64,000 nucleotides of DNA from Sphagnum magellanicum (lineage: Eukaryota > Streptophyta > Sphagnopsida > Sphagnales > Sphagnaceae). Location: positions 4,464,001 through 4,528,000 of the forward strand of contig CM038915.1 in the NCBI GenBank assembly GCA_021904315.1. The letters run 5' to 3'. The notes beneath the pieces are model-generated. The model did not search any database, was not told the origin of the DNA, and saw only the letters and a program-made list of their open reading frames with translations. A program made the position numbers and the translations under genes. Shown here piece after piece: positions 10,871 through 24,409 of the stretch; position 1 is the stretch's first letter; every line of letters begins with the position of its first letter.

Positions 10871-12861
10871 TGTTTGAATGAATCAACCAATAAATTATTT
10901 TTATCAATGGGCATTTGACTCCTTCTTTGTTGCCCAATTTTTATCTTTGACCATATTAGGACTTGGTGTGTGGTTTGAATTTTTAAAGGGTTATAGTGTT
11001 AGTGTATTAATATATGGAGGCCATTGAAAAGGCTTCCATGTAGGTATCAAGAAAAAATCTTGTGGCCAATAAAATTACTGGATTTGCTAGTCTGAAATTT
11101 TTTTCTTAGTTATCTTGAGTGAACTACCCTATCCTAGGGTCAATTTTCACATCGACAAAACTAATAATTATTTTTTTCAAAAAAATAATTCATTTTTAAA
11201 TTTTGATTTCCCCCAACTCCCCCCCCCCCCCACAATGATATACTATAATATTGTTATATAAGTAATGAAATTATTTAAAGTGTAGCCTTATCATAATTAT
11301 GATGATTTTCAACAAGGTCAACTTTGTATTTTCACAAAAAAATTGTTTCACTATTATTTTGAGGATTATTTAATGACGAAATTGACCTTAAGGTATTGTA
11401 ATAGTTAAATGTGTAATATGGTTTGGTAGGTTTGTGAGAATTTTAGAGGATCAATGGAAATGGTAAAAAGGGACCATTCCCCTAGAACCTTTTTAGGTCT
11501 ACTTTGCTGAATTTTGTTTTTTCAAAATTCATTTTCGTAATAATAGTAATGATTTATGAAACTTTGGCAATAAATATAGGCAGCTTCTTTGGCCATTTTT
11601 AAAGACTTTTGAACAACCTGCAAAATAATGAGTTGAGATCTTTTCCAACAATTTTTATTGTTTTTTTTTGGCAAAAAATGGGAGACATAATGTTCCAGCA
11701 AATAAGATAGAGAAATGTTGTCAATTATTGGATACTTGCTTTATAATGGATTGGCCTAAGCAAGAAGCTCTTTGGTTTTCACCAATTTTTGATTTTTTCT
11801 TCCTTTGTAGTTTTTTTAAAAAAATAATTTATTTATAAATTAAAAATTTATAAATATATTTATTTATATATAATTTTTTAATAAATAAATTTATTTATAA
11901 ATTTATAAATTTATAAATTTGACATTTTCAGATTTAATTTTAATTACTGCTGAACCTGAAAAGGTATTATGGTATTTTCAATGTTCAGCAAAATAGGGTT
12001 GTGTGTAGATTTGAAAATTTTTTAGGCCAATGAGATTGCTGAATTGGATGGTTAAATTTTTAAAAAAGAAAATCTTGAGTGAACTAAGAGTGTGTAATAG
12101 TTATTTACAAACATGGTTCTACTTGTGCACTTTGTTTTGCTTTCAAAAAAAGCTCAATTTCACAAAAGTGATGATTTCTTTTGTGTGTTGAAAAACTCAT
12201 CTTACATTTAGAAAACTTGTTTTTCAAATTTAAAAACAATCATAAAAAATGAAAATTTCCATTAAAATAATCATTGTTGGGCAGGGTAGACAAGCCAATG
12301 TCTGAAAACTTAAAGTTTGTAGAAATGGGTTGCCTATGGATTTGAAAGAGGCATTGTGGATTTCCAGTTGGTGCACTCATCACTATGAAGATTGTTTGAA
12401 ATGGGCAAAAAAATGAAGAAGATATGGGGTTTGGAAGTTTTTGTAATAAATATTTGGTTTGGCAAGGTAAGTGTTTGAAGCTTAAAATCCTTGGACTTAG
12501 CTCGGTTGCCTTTGGAGCTCAAAGAATGATTGTAAAATTTAAGTTGGTACACTCTTTTTTTTTTAAAGATCACTCAAAATGGACCAAAAAAGAAGATATG
12601 GCTTGCCTAAAAGTGTGAGGGTTTAATGCATTTTTTTCAAGCATTTTACGTGAAATGTTCATTTTCTTTTTGTTTTTTCTTTGTTGGTTAGTTGCTTTTA
12701 GAGTTCAAAAAGTATTGTACACCTCCATTTGGTGCACACATAGTCAAGAAGATCATTAAAAAAAAGCAAGAAATGGAAAATTTATGGATAAATGTTTAAA
12801 TATTGACTTGTGATAAATCATGAGAGTGTCAACCTTAGTAAGCCTCAATTTGCGGTCAAAG
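10871..12861. other. AT-rich intergenic DNA with a pure A/T tract
   Basis: No gene seen. Two low-complexity landmarks are a C run at about 11220-11231 and a 110-base tract at 11811-11920 with no G or C, built mostly of TTTATAAAT-like units. Confidence 0.6.
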
Positions 12862-13085
12862 TGAACCAACACACCATGCAAGATGGATGGTGAATGGATA
12901 GGAAACATTTTCTAGTTGCCTTCCTTTCTCATAATTAATTCAAATGGTTAACTATATACTAACCACCCACATGCATCCACTAACCTAGTAGCCACCAAAT
13001 GCTTTACCTATTTACCTATCTACTTTGCAACCACCTACATTTCCTACCTACTTACCTATGATACTTACCCATTTACATAACTAGT
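12862..13085 (+). mobile_element. Partial TAGG-rich TIR element
   Basis: Begins TGAACCAACACACCATGCAA, close to the terminus of the complete element at 32145-32513, and continues into CCTA-rich sequence (12950-13085). The segment around 12970-13002 (ATGCATCC..ACCTAGTAGCCACCAA) is also found inverted at about 23308-23338, which shows a shared family. The far terminus is missing. Confidence 0.5.
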
Positions 13086-13439
13086 TACATATGTACTATG
13101 TGAAGGGAGTAGGAGGGGGTTTATAGGATAGGTTACAACTTGGTGGAACCTTGGTACCTTGTAGGGGTTTTCAATATAAGGTGCATTATGGGCACTAATC
13201 CTGTTTTTTGAGAACATGGAGCATTTCTTATTAGAAATATCATTAATTTGAACGTGTCACAAGGGGTAGAACCATTCCTCTAATCTTTCAATTGAACTAT
13301 GTATTGTTGATCACACAAATACACCACAATACAAAAATTTGTGTAGCTTTCAAATAATGATGAATGTGAGCCAAAATATTAATTAAAAAAAGTGGCAATT
13401 GTCATTACATTGTGGCTTGACTAAATTGTCAAGTTTTAC

Positions 13440-13990
13440 AAACATGATCACATAGATGAAATTGGCAAATTGGATAAAAATTAATTGATGATGACATAGA
13501 CAAAATTTTCAAAATGAATGACATTGTCCACATGGACAAATTTGAAAACAATGACGTTATGAAACAAAATTGAACCGTATGAATGAAAAATCATTACATG
13601 GATGACATCACACTATATAAACAAAAATAATGAATTCAATTAAAATGAAATGGATGAAAATTTTCACATGGATGAACTTGATAACATATATCTACATGTT
13701 AAATTTCATTGATATCATGAATATTTTGTCTTACAAAATTCATCCAGGTTGTCTTTTCATCACCCATGAACTATCAATTTCCCCCATATGGTCATTTTCA
13801 TTCATGATCATTTTTATCCATATGTAATTTCATTCATGTTGGCAACTAGCATACATATGATGAATTCCATTCATGTACACAACTCATCCATTAACATTGT
13901 CTCATTTATGTCATATAATGCATATTCATCTTACCAATTTCATCCATATGGTCATGATCATTTCCATCCATTTGGTCAAATTTATTTGTG
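13440..13990. repeat. Degenerate CATGGATGAAA repeats, facing in opposite directions
   Basis: The left half (13440-13690) repeats variants of ACATGGATGAAAATTT; the right half (13740-13990) repeats the reverse complement, AATTTCATCCATATGGTCA. The result is a long imperfect inverted arrangement. The plus-strand open frames in the right half follow from the repeats and do not look like a gene. Confidence 0.5.
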
Positions 13991-14328
13991 AAAAAAAGCA
14001 AAAGTATCCTTGGGTGGTATCACTAGGAATGTCACAATTTCATTTTAGTGGACCAATTGAATTTATTTTTAAAAAAAGAATCATTCAAATAAATATTTTC
14101 ATTTCATTTTTTGTGTTCAGTACATTTACTAGGTTGTATGGACTTTGAAATTTTAATGATATAAATTTATTTATTTATTTTGATGCTCCTAATCACTGCA
14201 TTTAGAAAAGAAATCAGCAATATAATAATGTTTCCTTTCCTTTAACTTTTTGGTCAAAAACACAAGTTTGAAACATGTTTTGACTTTTTATCTTGGGAAA
14301 TATATTTTTAATGTACCTTTGAATGGTA

Positions 14329-14333
<5 letters not shown>

Positions 14334-14373
<40 letters not shown>
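14334..14373. repeat. (TA)n microsatellite, 40 bp
   Basis: An uninterrupted run of TA dinucleotides. Confidence 0.95.
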
Positions 14374-14374
<1 letters not shown>

Positions 14375-15050
14375 AATGTAATTAATTGAATAGACCTACA
14401 ATTTAATTATGAATATTCAGAGTGTGATTCATAAAAAGGATGTGACAATTAGGAATACAAATTTGTAGCATTTTCAATTTATTTTTATTCCAACAAAAAC
14501 TTAAGGACATTTACTTGTACACGCAATGGATTAACATGAAAAAAAAATCTATGGTTGTGAGAAATTTTAAAAGAAAAGGCCTAAGAATATTTTTTGACCA
14601 ATTTTGGTTTTTTAACCATTTTTAAAGGTGGTTCCTAGTGATTTTTACCCAAACATTTTGATCCTTCAAATTTTGACCAATATATTCAATTCAACATTAC
14701 ACCAATTTTTGTCCAATATATTTAACCCAACATTACACCAATTTTCAAAATTTTCAAAATGGATTTTACATTATGCTAGCAATTATCATAAAAATGGGTT
14801 GGTGCATGATGTACATTGTACAAAAATTTAATTTTCATTCATCTTAAAACACATTGAGTCTTCACCTTTAGCTCTAAATGCATTTTACAAATGGAACTAG
14901 TTTTGAGTTTTTATTCTCATATGCCCTACCTTCAATTCCAAGTTCCAAAAAAAATCTCCTAGCACCATTTTTTTTCCTAGGAAGGATTGTTGGTGGTTTG
15001 CCATTTCCATTAGTGGTTCTATTTTAAGTCATAAACAAATTGAAGTATAG

Positions 15051-15470
15051 TGAACCAACACTCACAGATGCATCAATTTGGATGGATGGTGATTGGATCA
15101 TGATTTTTAAAATTGGGTTTTTGACCTTAACCAATCACCCCTTGTTAGACTAGTTAGTTTATTTAGTGCTCCAATTATTTACAAAATTTTCAAAAAAAAT
15201 TCCTACTTTTTACCCTTAATTTCTATTAGCCTCCTTCCCCCCCTACTTGCCAACTAGAAGGCTAATTGCCTTGAATTACATAAAAACTTGCCTACTTGCC
15301 TACTTACATGAAGTGACTTATTTTCACATACTTTGCTACTTGTTTCATAGTGGATGTCATCATCAAAAGGTGAGGATATTGCACATACTTACCACGCCCC
15401 ACCTACCTACCTACTACTCACTAACATAGCCTATCTACATGGGGCCACTTACCCACCTACTAATGTCACG
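15051..15470 (+). mobile_element. Partial TAGG-rich TIR element
   Basis: Starts TGAACCAACACTCACAGATG followed by GGATGGATGGTGATTGGAT, as in the piece at 12862, and runs into CCTACC-rich DNA (15235-15460). The right terminus cannot be seen. Confidence 0.4.
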
Positions 15471-18400
15471 TATAAATTACAAATGCATTAAGCCTATTAG
15501 AGTTAAAAGAGACCCAATGTTGTGCCAACAAATGTGGGAATTGCAAAAATCTTATATCCTTCATTTAAACTTGAACTTCTAGCCTCCAATAATAATATAA
15601 GGTTAATCCAAATGTAAGTAATGTAGTAGGTTCCCAAAGACAAATTGCAATACTTACATTTAAACTACATCCAAAAATTCTCAACCATTGTATAAGAAAG
15701 ATTTAAACCAAAGATAGTTTGCAAAATGTAATATCTTCATTTTTCTATCATTAAACTCTAATTGCAAATGGTAGAATATTGGCCATGGTCATAAATTCAA
15801 TAGCCTCATAATGTCACAATTTTATTTCATTTTTAAAAGGTGCATGTTGTCATGGTTTAGTGTAATTTTTATTTTTTTATTGTTGTGCAAAATATTGTTA
15901 TTGTTCTTTAAATTTTTTTTGCATTTGTTTTTTTGTACATACATGAACAAAAAGATTCAATCTTCTATATTCCAAAGATTAGCAAGGATCATGTGGTGGT
16001 TGGATTGGCTTATATCATAAGAGCCTTTTCTAAAGGCATGATGCTACTTGCAACCTACAACAAGGAAGGAGAAGAAAAAAAAAATCAAAATATAAGGATA
16101 ACAAGAAAAATAGAACAAGAAGAATGAAAATAGAAGGCAAAGAAAAAAGGAATTTAATAAAAAGGGCTAAAAAGAAGTCGAAAGGAAACAAATAGGAGAA
16201 GAGAAATTTTTGTTTTTTTGTTTTTTCTCATTATTTTCTTTCATTTTTTTTTGCTTATTTTGTTTTATTAGTTTATCGATCAATTGTCAACTCATCTTGA
16301 TTAGCTAGTTAGCCAAGGGAAATTACAACTCCATTTTTTTCCAAATGATGTGTAGAAAATATAGGGTGTAACTTATTGAATATATATATAATATCTAAAT
16401 ACAAATATGGTGCTTAAAATTAGATTATGAGAATATACTTAGAATATTTTAAATTGTAATTATATATATTTTAAATATTTTATTATTTCATAGTGTACCA
16501 AAAATACCCCTTTATCTCATGTGTTTCACAAAGATACAAAGATTGATTAGAAAAGTTTTTAAATGATTGAAAAACCAAACTTCATAAATCTTGTCAAAAA
16601 TCCAACTTCTGAGCAAACATTTTTATTACTTGCCCCATATTGCACTAGTTTTTAAATGAATATGCCCACATTCATTTGCTACAAACATTAGCTTTGCACA
16701 AACCTTATGTGCATTAAAAACCTTGGTCCCAATTAGAAACAAAACTAGTATTGAAAAATTTGTTTATAATAATCTATTAAAGTAATATCCATTGATTTTT
16801 GAATTGTATTTGAAATTCAAATTTTCAACAAACTACAAATTTAAAAACTATTAAATTTAAACATTCATCTAACACCTTAGTAGAAATCTATAGGTAGTTT
16901 TAATCAAGAGGAAAAAACTAGAAGTTTTGTGAGGAGCTATTGATATCTTTCATAATTGTTTTCTTTATGAACTTGAAGCATCATTTTTCTTTGTCCTACA
17001 AACAGTTAAAGCCTCACATGGCCCCACCCCCCCAAAACCACAAATAATCAAATTAATGAAAAAAGAGGAATGTCAAGCTTCTACAACATCATCGACTTGT
17101 TATTGATGTTTTGCAAGGTGATAAAAAAGGCTCAACTTATTAGAGAGTTATAACATCTTAATATGAAATATTCAAAAGTTTTCCATCACCATAGATCTAG
17201 TGTAGAGCTAGGAAAATAAAAATCAATGCTTAGATGCTACCTTGTTACAAGATGTCATTTTGGAGTTGTTCAAGAGCAATTATCAAAAAAATTTAGTAGT
17301 TCAAAAAAAGTCACAAAACTTTTGGACTAGGTAGTGTTATCAAATCTTACGACAAAAATATTTATAAACTTGAACATTTTACTTTTGATTTAATGAATTT
17401 CATGACAATTTCATGAATTGGTCAATTGCAAAACAAAGCCAATGAAAGTAGTTGAAATTAAACACAACCACCAAATGAACTTGTTTAGCATGATCAACCC
17501 TCTTCAAACCCTTGGGATTGGACTGTGCATTAACAAATCACATTTTACAACCAAATGTGTTTAATATGATGATGTTAATGATGCAATAATGTATTATGTT
17601 ATTGAAAAACTTGTGGCACCAATATATATTTCCAATATACAAATGCATATTGAAATTTGGTAAACAATTTACTATGAACCATGCACAAATTCTATCTTGC
17701 CCCTATTCTAAAATTATAAATGTTCATTTATGGGTGACCTATTCAATGCCTCCCTTCTAAATAGTTTGTCTAACATTTAATTTATTTTTAAACTATTTAT
17801 TTAGTGGTTAAACATAACTTGTTTTGATAATGAGTGAACTCATTGGTTTTCTACTATTCATTCATAAACATAGGGTCACCCAATTGGATTATGCATCCAA
17901 TATTCAATCAAATTTAATCATTTTGTTTCCTAATTTGCAATCATATTTTGAAACCCTTTTGGTTGTTTAACTGTTTTCAAAGTTCCATGAATCAACATTA
18001 TTTGCTTCTTTTAGGTTAATCAAAGGATGTGACCACTTAATGTTAATCAAAACATATGGCCACTTAACCATAAATAATTTACTTTTGAAATTAATTAACT
18101 AATTAAATGACAAGTTGATGGTATTGCAAATAGTGACTTGCAAAAAAAGAACCTTTACATGGTTAGAATGTTTTTAACAACCAACACTTCCAAGTTTTTT
18201 TACATAGTTTATAAATATAACTTAAAGGAATTTGGGTTTAAAAAAGACCAAGTTTGGGTTACATATAATTGAATTGTCATACCCGTGATGATTAAGAGAT
18301 TAAGGCATATAATTATTCTAAGACTAAACCTCATGAGCCCCAAATATTAGTTTTGAGCCCTCCATTTTCCTTTAATGATGTCACATGACCCTTTTGGCAC

Positions 18401-21400
18401 TCACCAAGTTGTGAAAATTTACCCAAAAATTGTTATTCATCATGTAATCACTTTGCCTTTCATGGCAAATTCAAACTATAAACTTCCTTCATTGGATTTA
18501 GAATTAATCATCTAGTTGTGTGCACTTCTATACGACATGCGCATGCATCATCTTCACACATTGGTTCAAGTTTGAACAAATTTTTTTATGTCAAATCATA
18601 CACCAATGTGAAGTTTCTCCCTTATAGAAAGAACCAACAAATTTCCTAACAAAGATTGAATACATCAATGGGTGTGTAAAATGGGTGGTTGCAAGATAAG
18701 GTGGTTTGGTTTTTGCATCACAATGCAATTGTTTACAAAATGTCATGGATTTACTTGCTATTAACATGCTATAAAAATCAATAATATGACAAGTTTATGA
18801 TTAGAATTAAAATGTCAACTTGAATAAGAAAACATCTATAATAAAAATATAACATATACACATTATATATATAGTAATTGGATTTTTAAAGTTGAAAAAT
18901 ATAGATTAATTTTTTGTGCCTCTTTATACATGCATTTTTATGTATGGTTTTTTATTTGGGATGTGTTATAGGGATTCAATATATGATATCTTAATAAATT
19001 GTCATATTAACATTGTCACATGGACTTTTAAGGAATGGTGTATCTATCAAAAAATGAGCCACCTTAGCTTGCAACCACTCAAACATACATTTTTCTTTCT
19101 CTTGAAATTAAAAACTTATTCCATTTATGCAATAGCATAAATGGTTGAGCAAAAAGATCTCACAAAAATGTTTCATGATTCATCATTGTCATTATGCTTG
19201 GTGACCTAAAAAAATCCTTTAAACAATTTATTAAGATTGGGTACCATGAGTTGTGTGGGGCATTGGCTAGGAGGAGGACGAAAATCAATGTAACAAAATT
19301 TACAATTATAGGATGACATCAAAGAGGCAAATACAATGGAAAAGAATGATGGTATTGTGCTACTACCTTCATGGGTACTCATTAAGGTTGTAGAAGTTGT
19401 TTTGAAAATTGGAATTTTTACAAGGAAGATCATGATGAATAATGTACCACTATTGGGTTTATTGTTGTTATCATTGGGTGGTTTCGTGATGCTTTTGTTG
19501 TCCCCTTATGAGCCCATTTTAGTGAAAAAAATCTTACAAGGATAAAATCCATATATAAATTTAATAATAAGGAATAAAAGAAAGCTACATATATGATCAT
19601 TTAATTGTTGTTCAAGAGAAAATAATAGTTACAAGTGAGGTGTTTGTAAAAGTGATTCCACTCTTGGAGGATGCCACTATTAAAAAACTTGTTGCTGTTT
19701 TTCCTTATTCAATACATTGAAAGCTAAAGAAACCTTCCCAAAAATAGCTACACATAGAAGAAGAAGAAAACATCTAAGGATTTAAGGTATAAGGTATAAG
19801 GTTTCGAATATATTTGTTTTTCATCTTGTTGGAAATTTCAAGTGAGAACTTAAAATTCTCCATGATTTGACAAACATATACATAGAGTTTTTTAAAATCA
19901 TGAAATCATCACCTTAACAAACATTAATGTTTTCTTCTTTTCTTTTTCCTTTGGGGCAAAGGATTTGTGTTTGAATATTTTGTTCTTTTGTTGTTGTTAT
20001 GAAAAAGTGCATCTCAAAAACAATTAAAAAGAATGATGAATTAGTGCCAATGTGAAACATGGTGCTTGATATTGTTGATTTAAGAAAAGAAAAAAACCTC
20101 ATAGATTATAACTACTATTAAAGACATTGTAGTTAAAGTATGCATTCATCAAATCCTTTTGCTTATTTATCTTCATTCATAGATTGAGGCTTTTGTCATA
20201 CTTTCATTGGTTTGCTTTTGAACTATATATATATATATATATATAATCATTTTTTCTCTTCGTGCATGTGTATATGCCAATCTTTGGAACAAATTGTGTT
20301 ATGTGAATTCACTGCTACATTGCATGAGGAATACAAGTTTGTCATTGTTGTGAGAATGGTAGGCAATTGGGAAAACCAAGGAGTTGGTTAAAGCTGCACA
20401 CAATATTGCATCTTCAACTTTCGAAATAACAAAATAACAAATGTATGACATAATCAAATTTGTGAAGAAGAGGTTGGAAGAGGTAGTTGATTTAACAAAT
20501 TAAATGATAACAAAAATAATTTTTTTGATGTTGCCACACATTCAACCATAAAGGAAAAACATTTCAATGCTACTAAATCAACAAAAAACAATATATTTGG
20601 CATAGTGGTGAAAGGAGCCACCCAAGACACAGTTGAATTCCTATGTGACACTTATAAATGAACAACAATAAATGTTGTTATTGATGATGAATTTGAGAGT
20701 GCAAAAGTGAAATCTAGAGTTGGCAACCAAGGAGTTTTTGAACTCAAACTTGAAGTCTAGGGGGTTAAAATTTATTGAATTTGCATTTGAACATATTTGT
20801 AGAATTTCAAATTGTAATAAATTTGTATTAAAACCATATTGTTTAATTGAAAATTGTGATAAAGTTCAAGGAAATACATTTGGTTGGCTTTGTTCATGGT
20901 GTTAATTAGTCTATGTATTGGCATCTATTGGTCATTTTCTCTTGGTAAGTCACCTTCATTTTAACTAACTAAAGGTTGATTTTTGAAGGAATTTTCATTC
21001 TTTTTTTAAATTATTTTTTGGTCATGGGACTTGAAAAGTTATGTGGTCTTGATTTGTTTTGTCCATTCCCATCAAACAAATTGGGAGGTTGACAACATGT
21101 GCTTTAATTATAGTCATATTTCCTATTAGTGGAGATGGGGGTGGTGTTTAACTTCTTTATCTAGACTTGATTTTTGGATATTTGTAAACATGTTAGAACA
21201 AATAGGTCAGTTAGTTACATGTGACTATTTTCAACAATTAATTTTTTGACACACAACAACATTGTGTGTTGTTGAATGCATTGAGAATTATGTTTAAAAC
21301 ATCACCATCGACAACATTTGTTGTGGTGTTTTTTACAACCTATATTTATGTGGCATTCAAAAAATGATTATGATTCTAGTTTTTTGGGGCCTATTTTATT

Positions 21401-22434
21401 CAATAGCCTTGTTTTCATTGTCCTATTTGGAATTGTCCATATATTATCATTTATTCTTGTTTCCCACCATAGACTTGAAAATAACATTTTTGAATCCATA
21501 TGCTACAATCAAGCTTACATGGTGTGTAATCTTCTTGAAGTTGTTTATTTTATTATTGGGTGTAGCCTACAAAATCCCATTTTTGAAGACAATCTTGTTG
21601 TTAGCACAATTTTATCAATCATAAGTGGTTATAGTGTGGTAGACTTTCAAAGAAGTTTGGAAGCTTGCCACATTCAAAGTTTTTTGTTATCGAATCAATT
21701 ATACAAACTAGATATGAGGGATTTACAACATCATTCTTTAACACCTTTTTTGTGTAAGACACTAACAATTTGATCAAATAATACACATGATCAATTCATT
21801 TGGGCATTTAGTCACCCTTTTATCTTGATATCATGAACCTCTTCCTATCCATATTGTAGATTGTGTGAAGAGTTCAATCAATTAACTAGAGGAATGTACC
21901 TTAAGTGGATTGATATGACCCATAGAATTCAATGAGGACATGTCTTTGGTTTGCTATTTTTTCTAGGCTTGTGAAGTGCTTTTGAAACCTAAAAAGAACA
22001 AATCCAGAAAGTAAAATTATGCAACTTTTAAGGTGTGTGGAGATTGATTTTCGGTGAATACTATTAATAATTCAACTAGGTTCATTAAAATCTTTTGCTT
22101 TCCTTTATTTTTATTTTTATCTTTATTTTTCTTTTGAATTGTTTCCAAACATTACAAAATTGGTGGATGACCTACATGTTGGAACCTTTTTTTAAAAAAT
22201 TTCATGAATATATGGGGAATCAAAACTGCTATTTTGACTAGAAAACTTGGTTCATTAATATTCATATTTTATTTGTTTTGTAAATGGTTATAAACATGTC
22301 TTTTCATGTGTCCTTAAAACCTTTGCACTAATTTAGGGTTAAAATTTGGGATGGAGGAAGACAAAATATTATGGACTATATTGTAATTGAATATAAACAT
22401 GAATTTGGGATTTGGGTGTTTAGAAAGTGAAGTA
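15471..22434. other. Long AT-rich stretch without recognisable genes
   Basis: Roughly 7 kb of AT-rich DNA with frequent stops in all frames. The longest open frame (about 21318-21773, plus) has a hydrophobic, Phe/Ile/Leu-rich composition typical of chance frames in such DNA. A (TA)n run lies at 20224-20245. Scattered frames around 20.3-21.8 kb could be an ancient transposon, but I cannot show homology. Confidence 0.5.
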
Positions 22435-22482
22435 GCATTTTACCTAAGGTAAAATGCCCCCCCCCCCCCCCCCCCCCCCCCC
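22435..22482. repeat. Perfect 23-bp palindrome abutting a C26 run
   Basis: GCATTTTACCT (22435-22445) and AGGTAAAATGC (22447-22457) are exact reverse complements around one base. They run directly into an uninterrupted run of about 26 C (22457-22482). The run length may not be exact, since such tracts are often miscounted. Confidence 0.85.
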
Positions 22483-23024
22483 TTTCCAATGGTGTTTTCC
22501 CTATTGTAAAAGTTCATAAAATAGGTTGTAATCTAGCATAGGTTCATCTTTACATACCATGAACATGCAAAAGATATCATCATTGGCAGTGGCAACTAAT
22601 TTTAAAATTGTTATTGAAAGTTGTTTGAGCAAGATAATTTTAGTGAAAAAATGAAATTTTTAAACCCAATTTTTTTTCCCTTATGTACTTATTTAATTTT
22701 CACTTTTGATGTGGTCCCCAATCTCAACAAAAGCAAAGGGCTATGAATCCTAAGTTTCAAGGACTTTATGGATAACTTGAATTTTTAAATGCAAAATGTT
22801 GTTCCCACATGATTGTAAGTCCTAGGTGACAAATTGTGACTAGTGTATGTATCTTTGGACAAGAACTATTTAAGTACAATTTGCTCATGGCATAGTATTG
22901 ATGAATTTGAGATGTTTAGTTTTGCCTATATTCATCGTCAAATATTTAGTGCAAATTGGGCATTGGAATGTTCATTCCAAAATTAAGAACTTCTTTTGCA
23001 CCCTACCTACTTAACTTATCCACT

Positions 23025-23028
<4 letters not shown>

Positions 23029-23061
<33 letters not shown>

Positions 23062-23080
23062 TCTCTCTCTCTCTCTCTCT
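23029..23080. repeat. (TA)n followed by (CT)n microsatellite
   Basis: A TA run at 23029-23059, one G, then CT units at 23061-23080. Confidence 0.95.
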
Positions 23081-23204
23081 AATTGTGATATTGAAAATTT
23101 GGCAAAATTTCCCCAAAAATGGCAAAGTTAGTTATATTTGCACCAAAATGTTTCCAAAAAATTCCCAATCTTTTTGGGATTAAAAAATAAATAGAATCAC
23201 TTCC

Positions 23205-23398
23205 CACTAGGTTGGTGAATAGGTAAGTAGCATTATGATACCTAAATAAGGAAGTAGGGTTATGATACTTATCCCTAGGTAGGTAGTAGGGAAGTCACTT
23301 GGTGGCTACTAGGTATGGGGATGCATGTGAATAGGGGCAAAAAAAAAGGTTTTCTGTTTGCACACCATCCATCCTGCATGGTGGGCTTGTGGGTGCAT
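23205..23398 (-). mobile_element. Partial TAGG-rich TIR element, inverted
   Basis: Read on the minus strand it starts with CACCCACAAGCCCACCATGC..GGATGGATGGTG, the family terminus. It then has GCATCC..ACCTAGTAGCCACCAA, as at 12970, and CCTACC-rich DNA. The second terminus is not visible. Confidence 0.45.
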
Positions 23399-23785
23399 GC
23401 ATTTTTGGCTCGTCTTCCCTAATAGTGATGAACTTGTGGACCAATTCTTAACTCTGTAGCTTACAATAATGCCCTTGAATCTACACACAGTTTTACAAAG
23501 AAACTTCCATACTTCTCTCTATAGTTCCAATTAAGTACTATACACGGTATGGTGTGTCACAATTTCCAAGAAAGAACAACTTTCATGCCCACATAGGAGA
23601 GAAGACAAAAAGCCTTACAAATGAGAGAACTTGTTTTTTTTTTGTAAATAATTTCAACACAACAAAACACTCTGTTCAACAAGGAAACTTAAGAGAGTTG
23701 TGTTGAAAATATGTTTAATGCAACACACAACCCTATGATTCAACAAACCCTTAGTGAACACAACCCTAATTTATTCAACCACATT

Positions 23786-24028
23786 CTTCCTTTATCAAGG
23801 CAATACCTACCACTTTCCAGCCAAACCCTAATTCAACATTATTTTCAACTGACCCATTTACCCAACACAACATGGGTTTGCAGCCAAACCTTCATTCACA
23901 CATCACCACTATAATTTCAACTGAACCCTTTGTAAGTTGTGACCCAGTAAGTTCCTCACAAGTTGCAAATTCTATTGCACACATATTTTAAGTGTGAAGG
24001 CAAGTAACCCTAAAACCCTAAATCCTGT
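23786..24028 (+). repeat. Duplicated segment, copy A (upstream of first AGP gene)
   Basis: About 240 bp that match 31706-31931 almost base for base (for example CACTTTCCAGCCAAACCC and CAACTGAACCCTTTGTAAGT). Both lie 2-3 kb upstream of an arabinogalactan-protein gene, so they are best read as the left shoulder of the segmental duplication. The AACCCTAAAACCCTAAA stretch near the end is telomere-box-like but too short to be telomeric. Confidence 0.75.
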
Positions 24029-24206
24029 TGATCTTGACAAGTTACTAAAGCCACACCCGAGGAAATTTCTACGGAATTGTACTGCTAGAGTGGATTACAT
24101 TATGTAATCTGCTGGAATTGCATTTCGGGCTGTAACCTGATGGGAGAGAATTAGTTGCAGTAACCTGGCACCTAGCCCATAAACTAACCTCAACCGTTTC
24201 ATGATA

Positions 24207-24409
24207 CCGTGGTCCCTTGGCCATTTCAACACATCTCCGTTAAATAATAAATTAATTTTGAAAAAATCATTTCAAAAAATGGAATATTCCTAAATATTCA
24301 CTATTATCCTTCACAATACTTTTTGATTTGGAAAAAATATTTTTTGAAAATTTCAACAATTCTGAAAATAATATATAATTAGTGTCAAATTGGCCAAGGT
24401 ACTATAGGG
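24207..24409. mobile_element. MITE with ~25-bp TIR containing CCTTGGCCA
   Basis: The left end (24207-24232, core CCTTGGCCATTTCAACAC) is mirrored by the right end (24382-24409, core GTGTCAAATTGGCCAAGG). The ~150-bp interior is AT-rich and non-coding. A related, more diverged copy lies at about 30574-30755. Confidence 0.65.

Noticed and set aside
21318..21773. 151-codon plus-strand frame
   Set aside because: Phe/Ile/Leu-rich, in strongly AT-rich DNA, with no domain; most likely chance.
24006..24024. Telomere-like AACCCTAAAACCCTAAA
   Set aside because: Only two or three imperfect units, also present in the duplicated segment at about 31908; too short for an interstitial telomere array.
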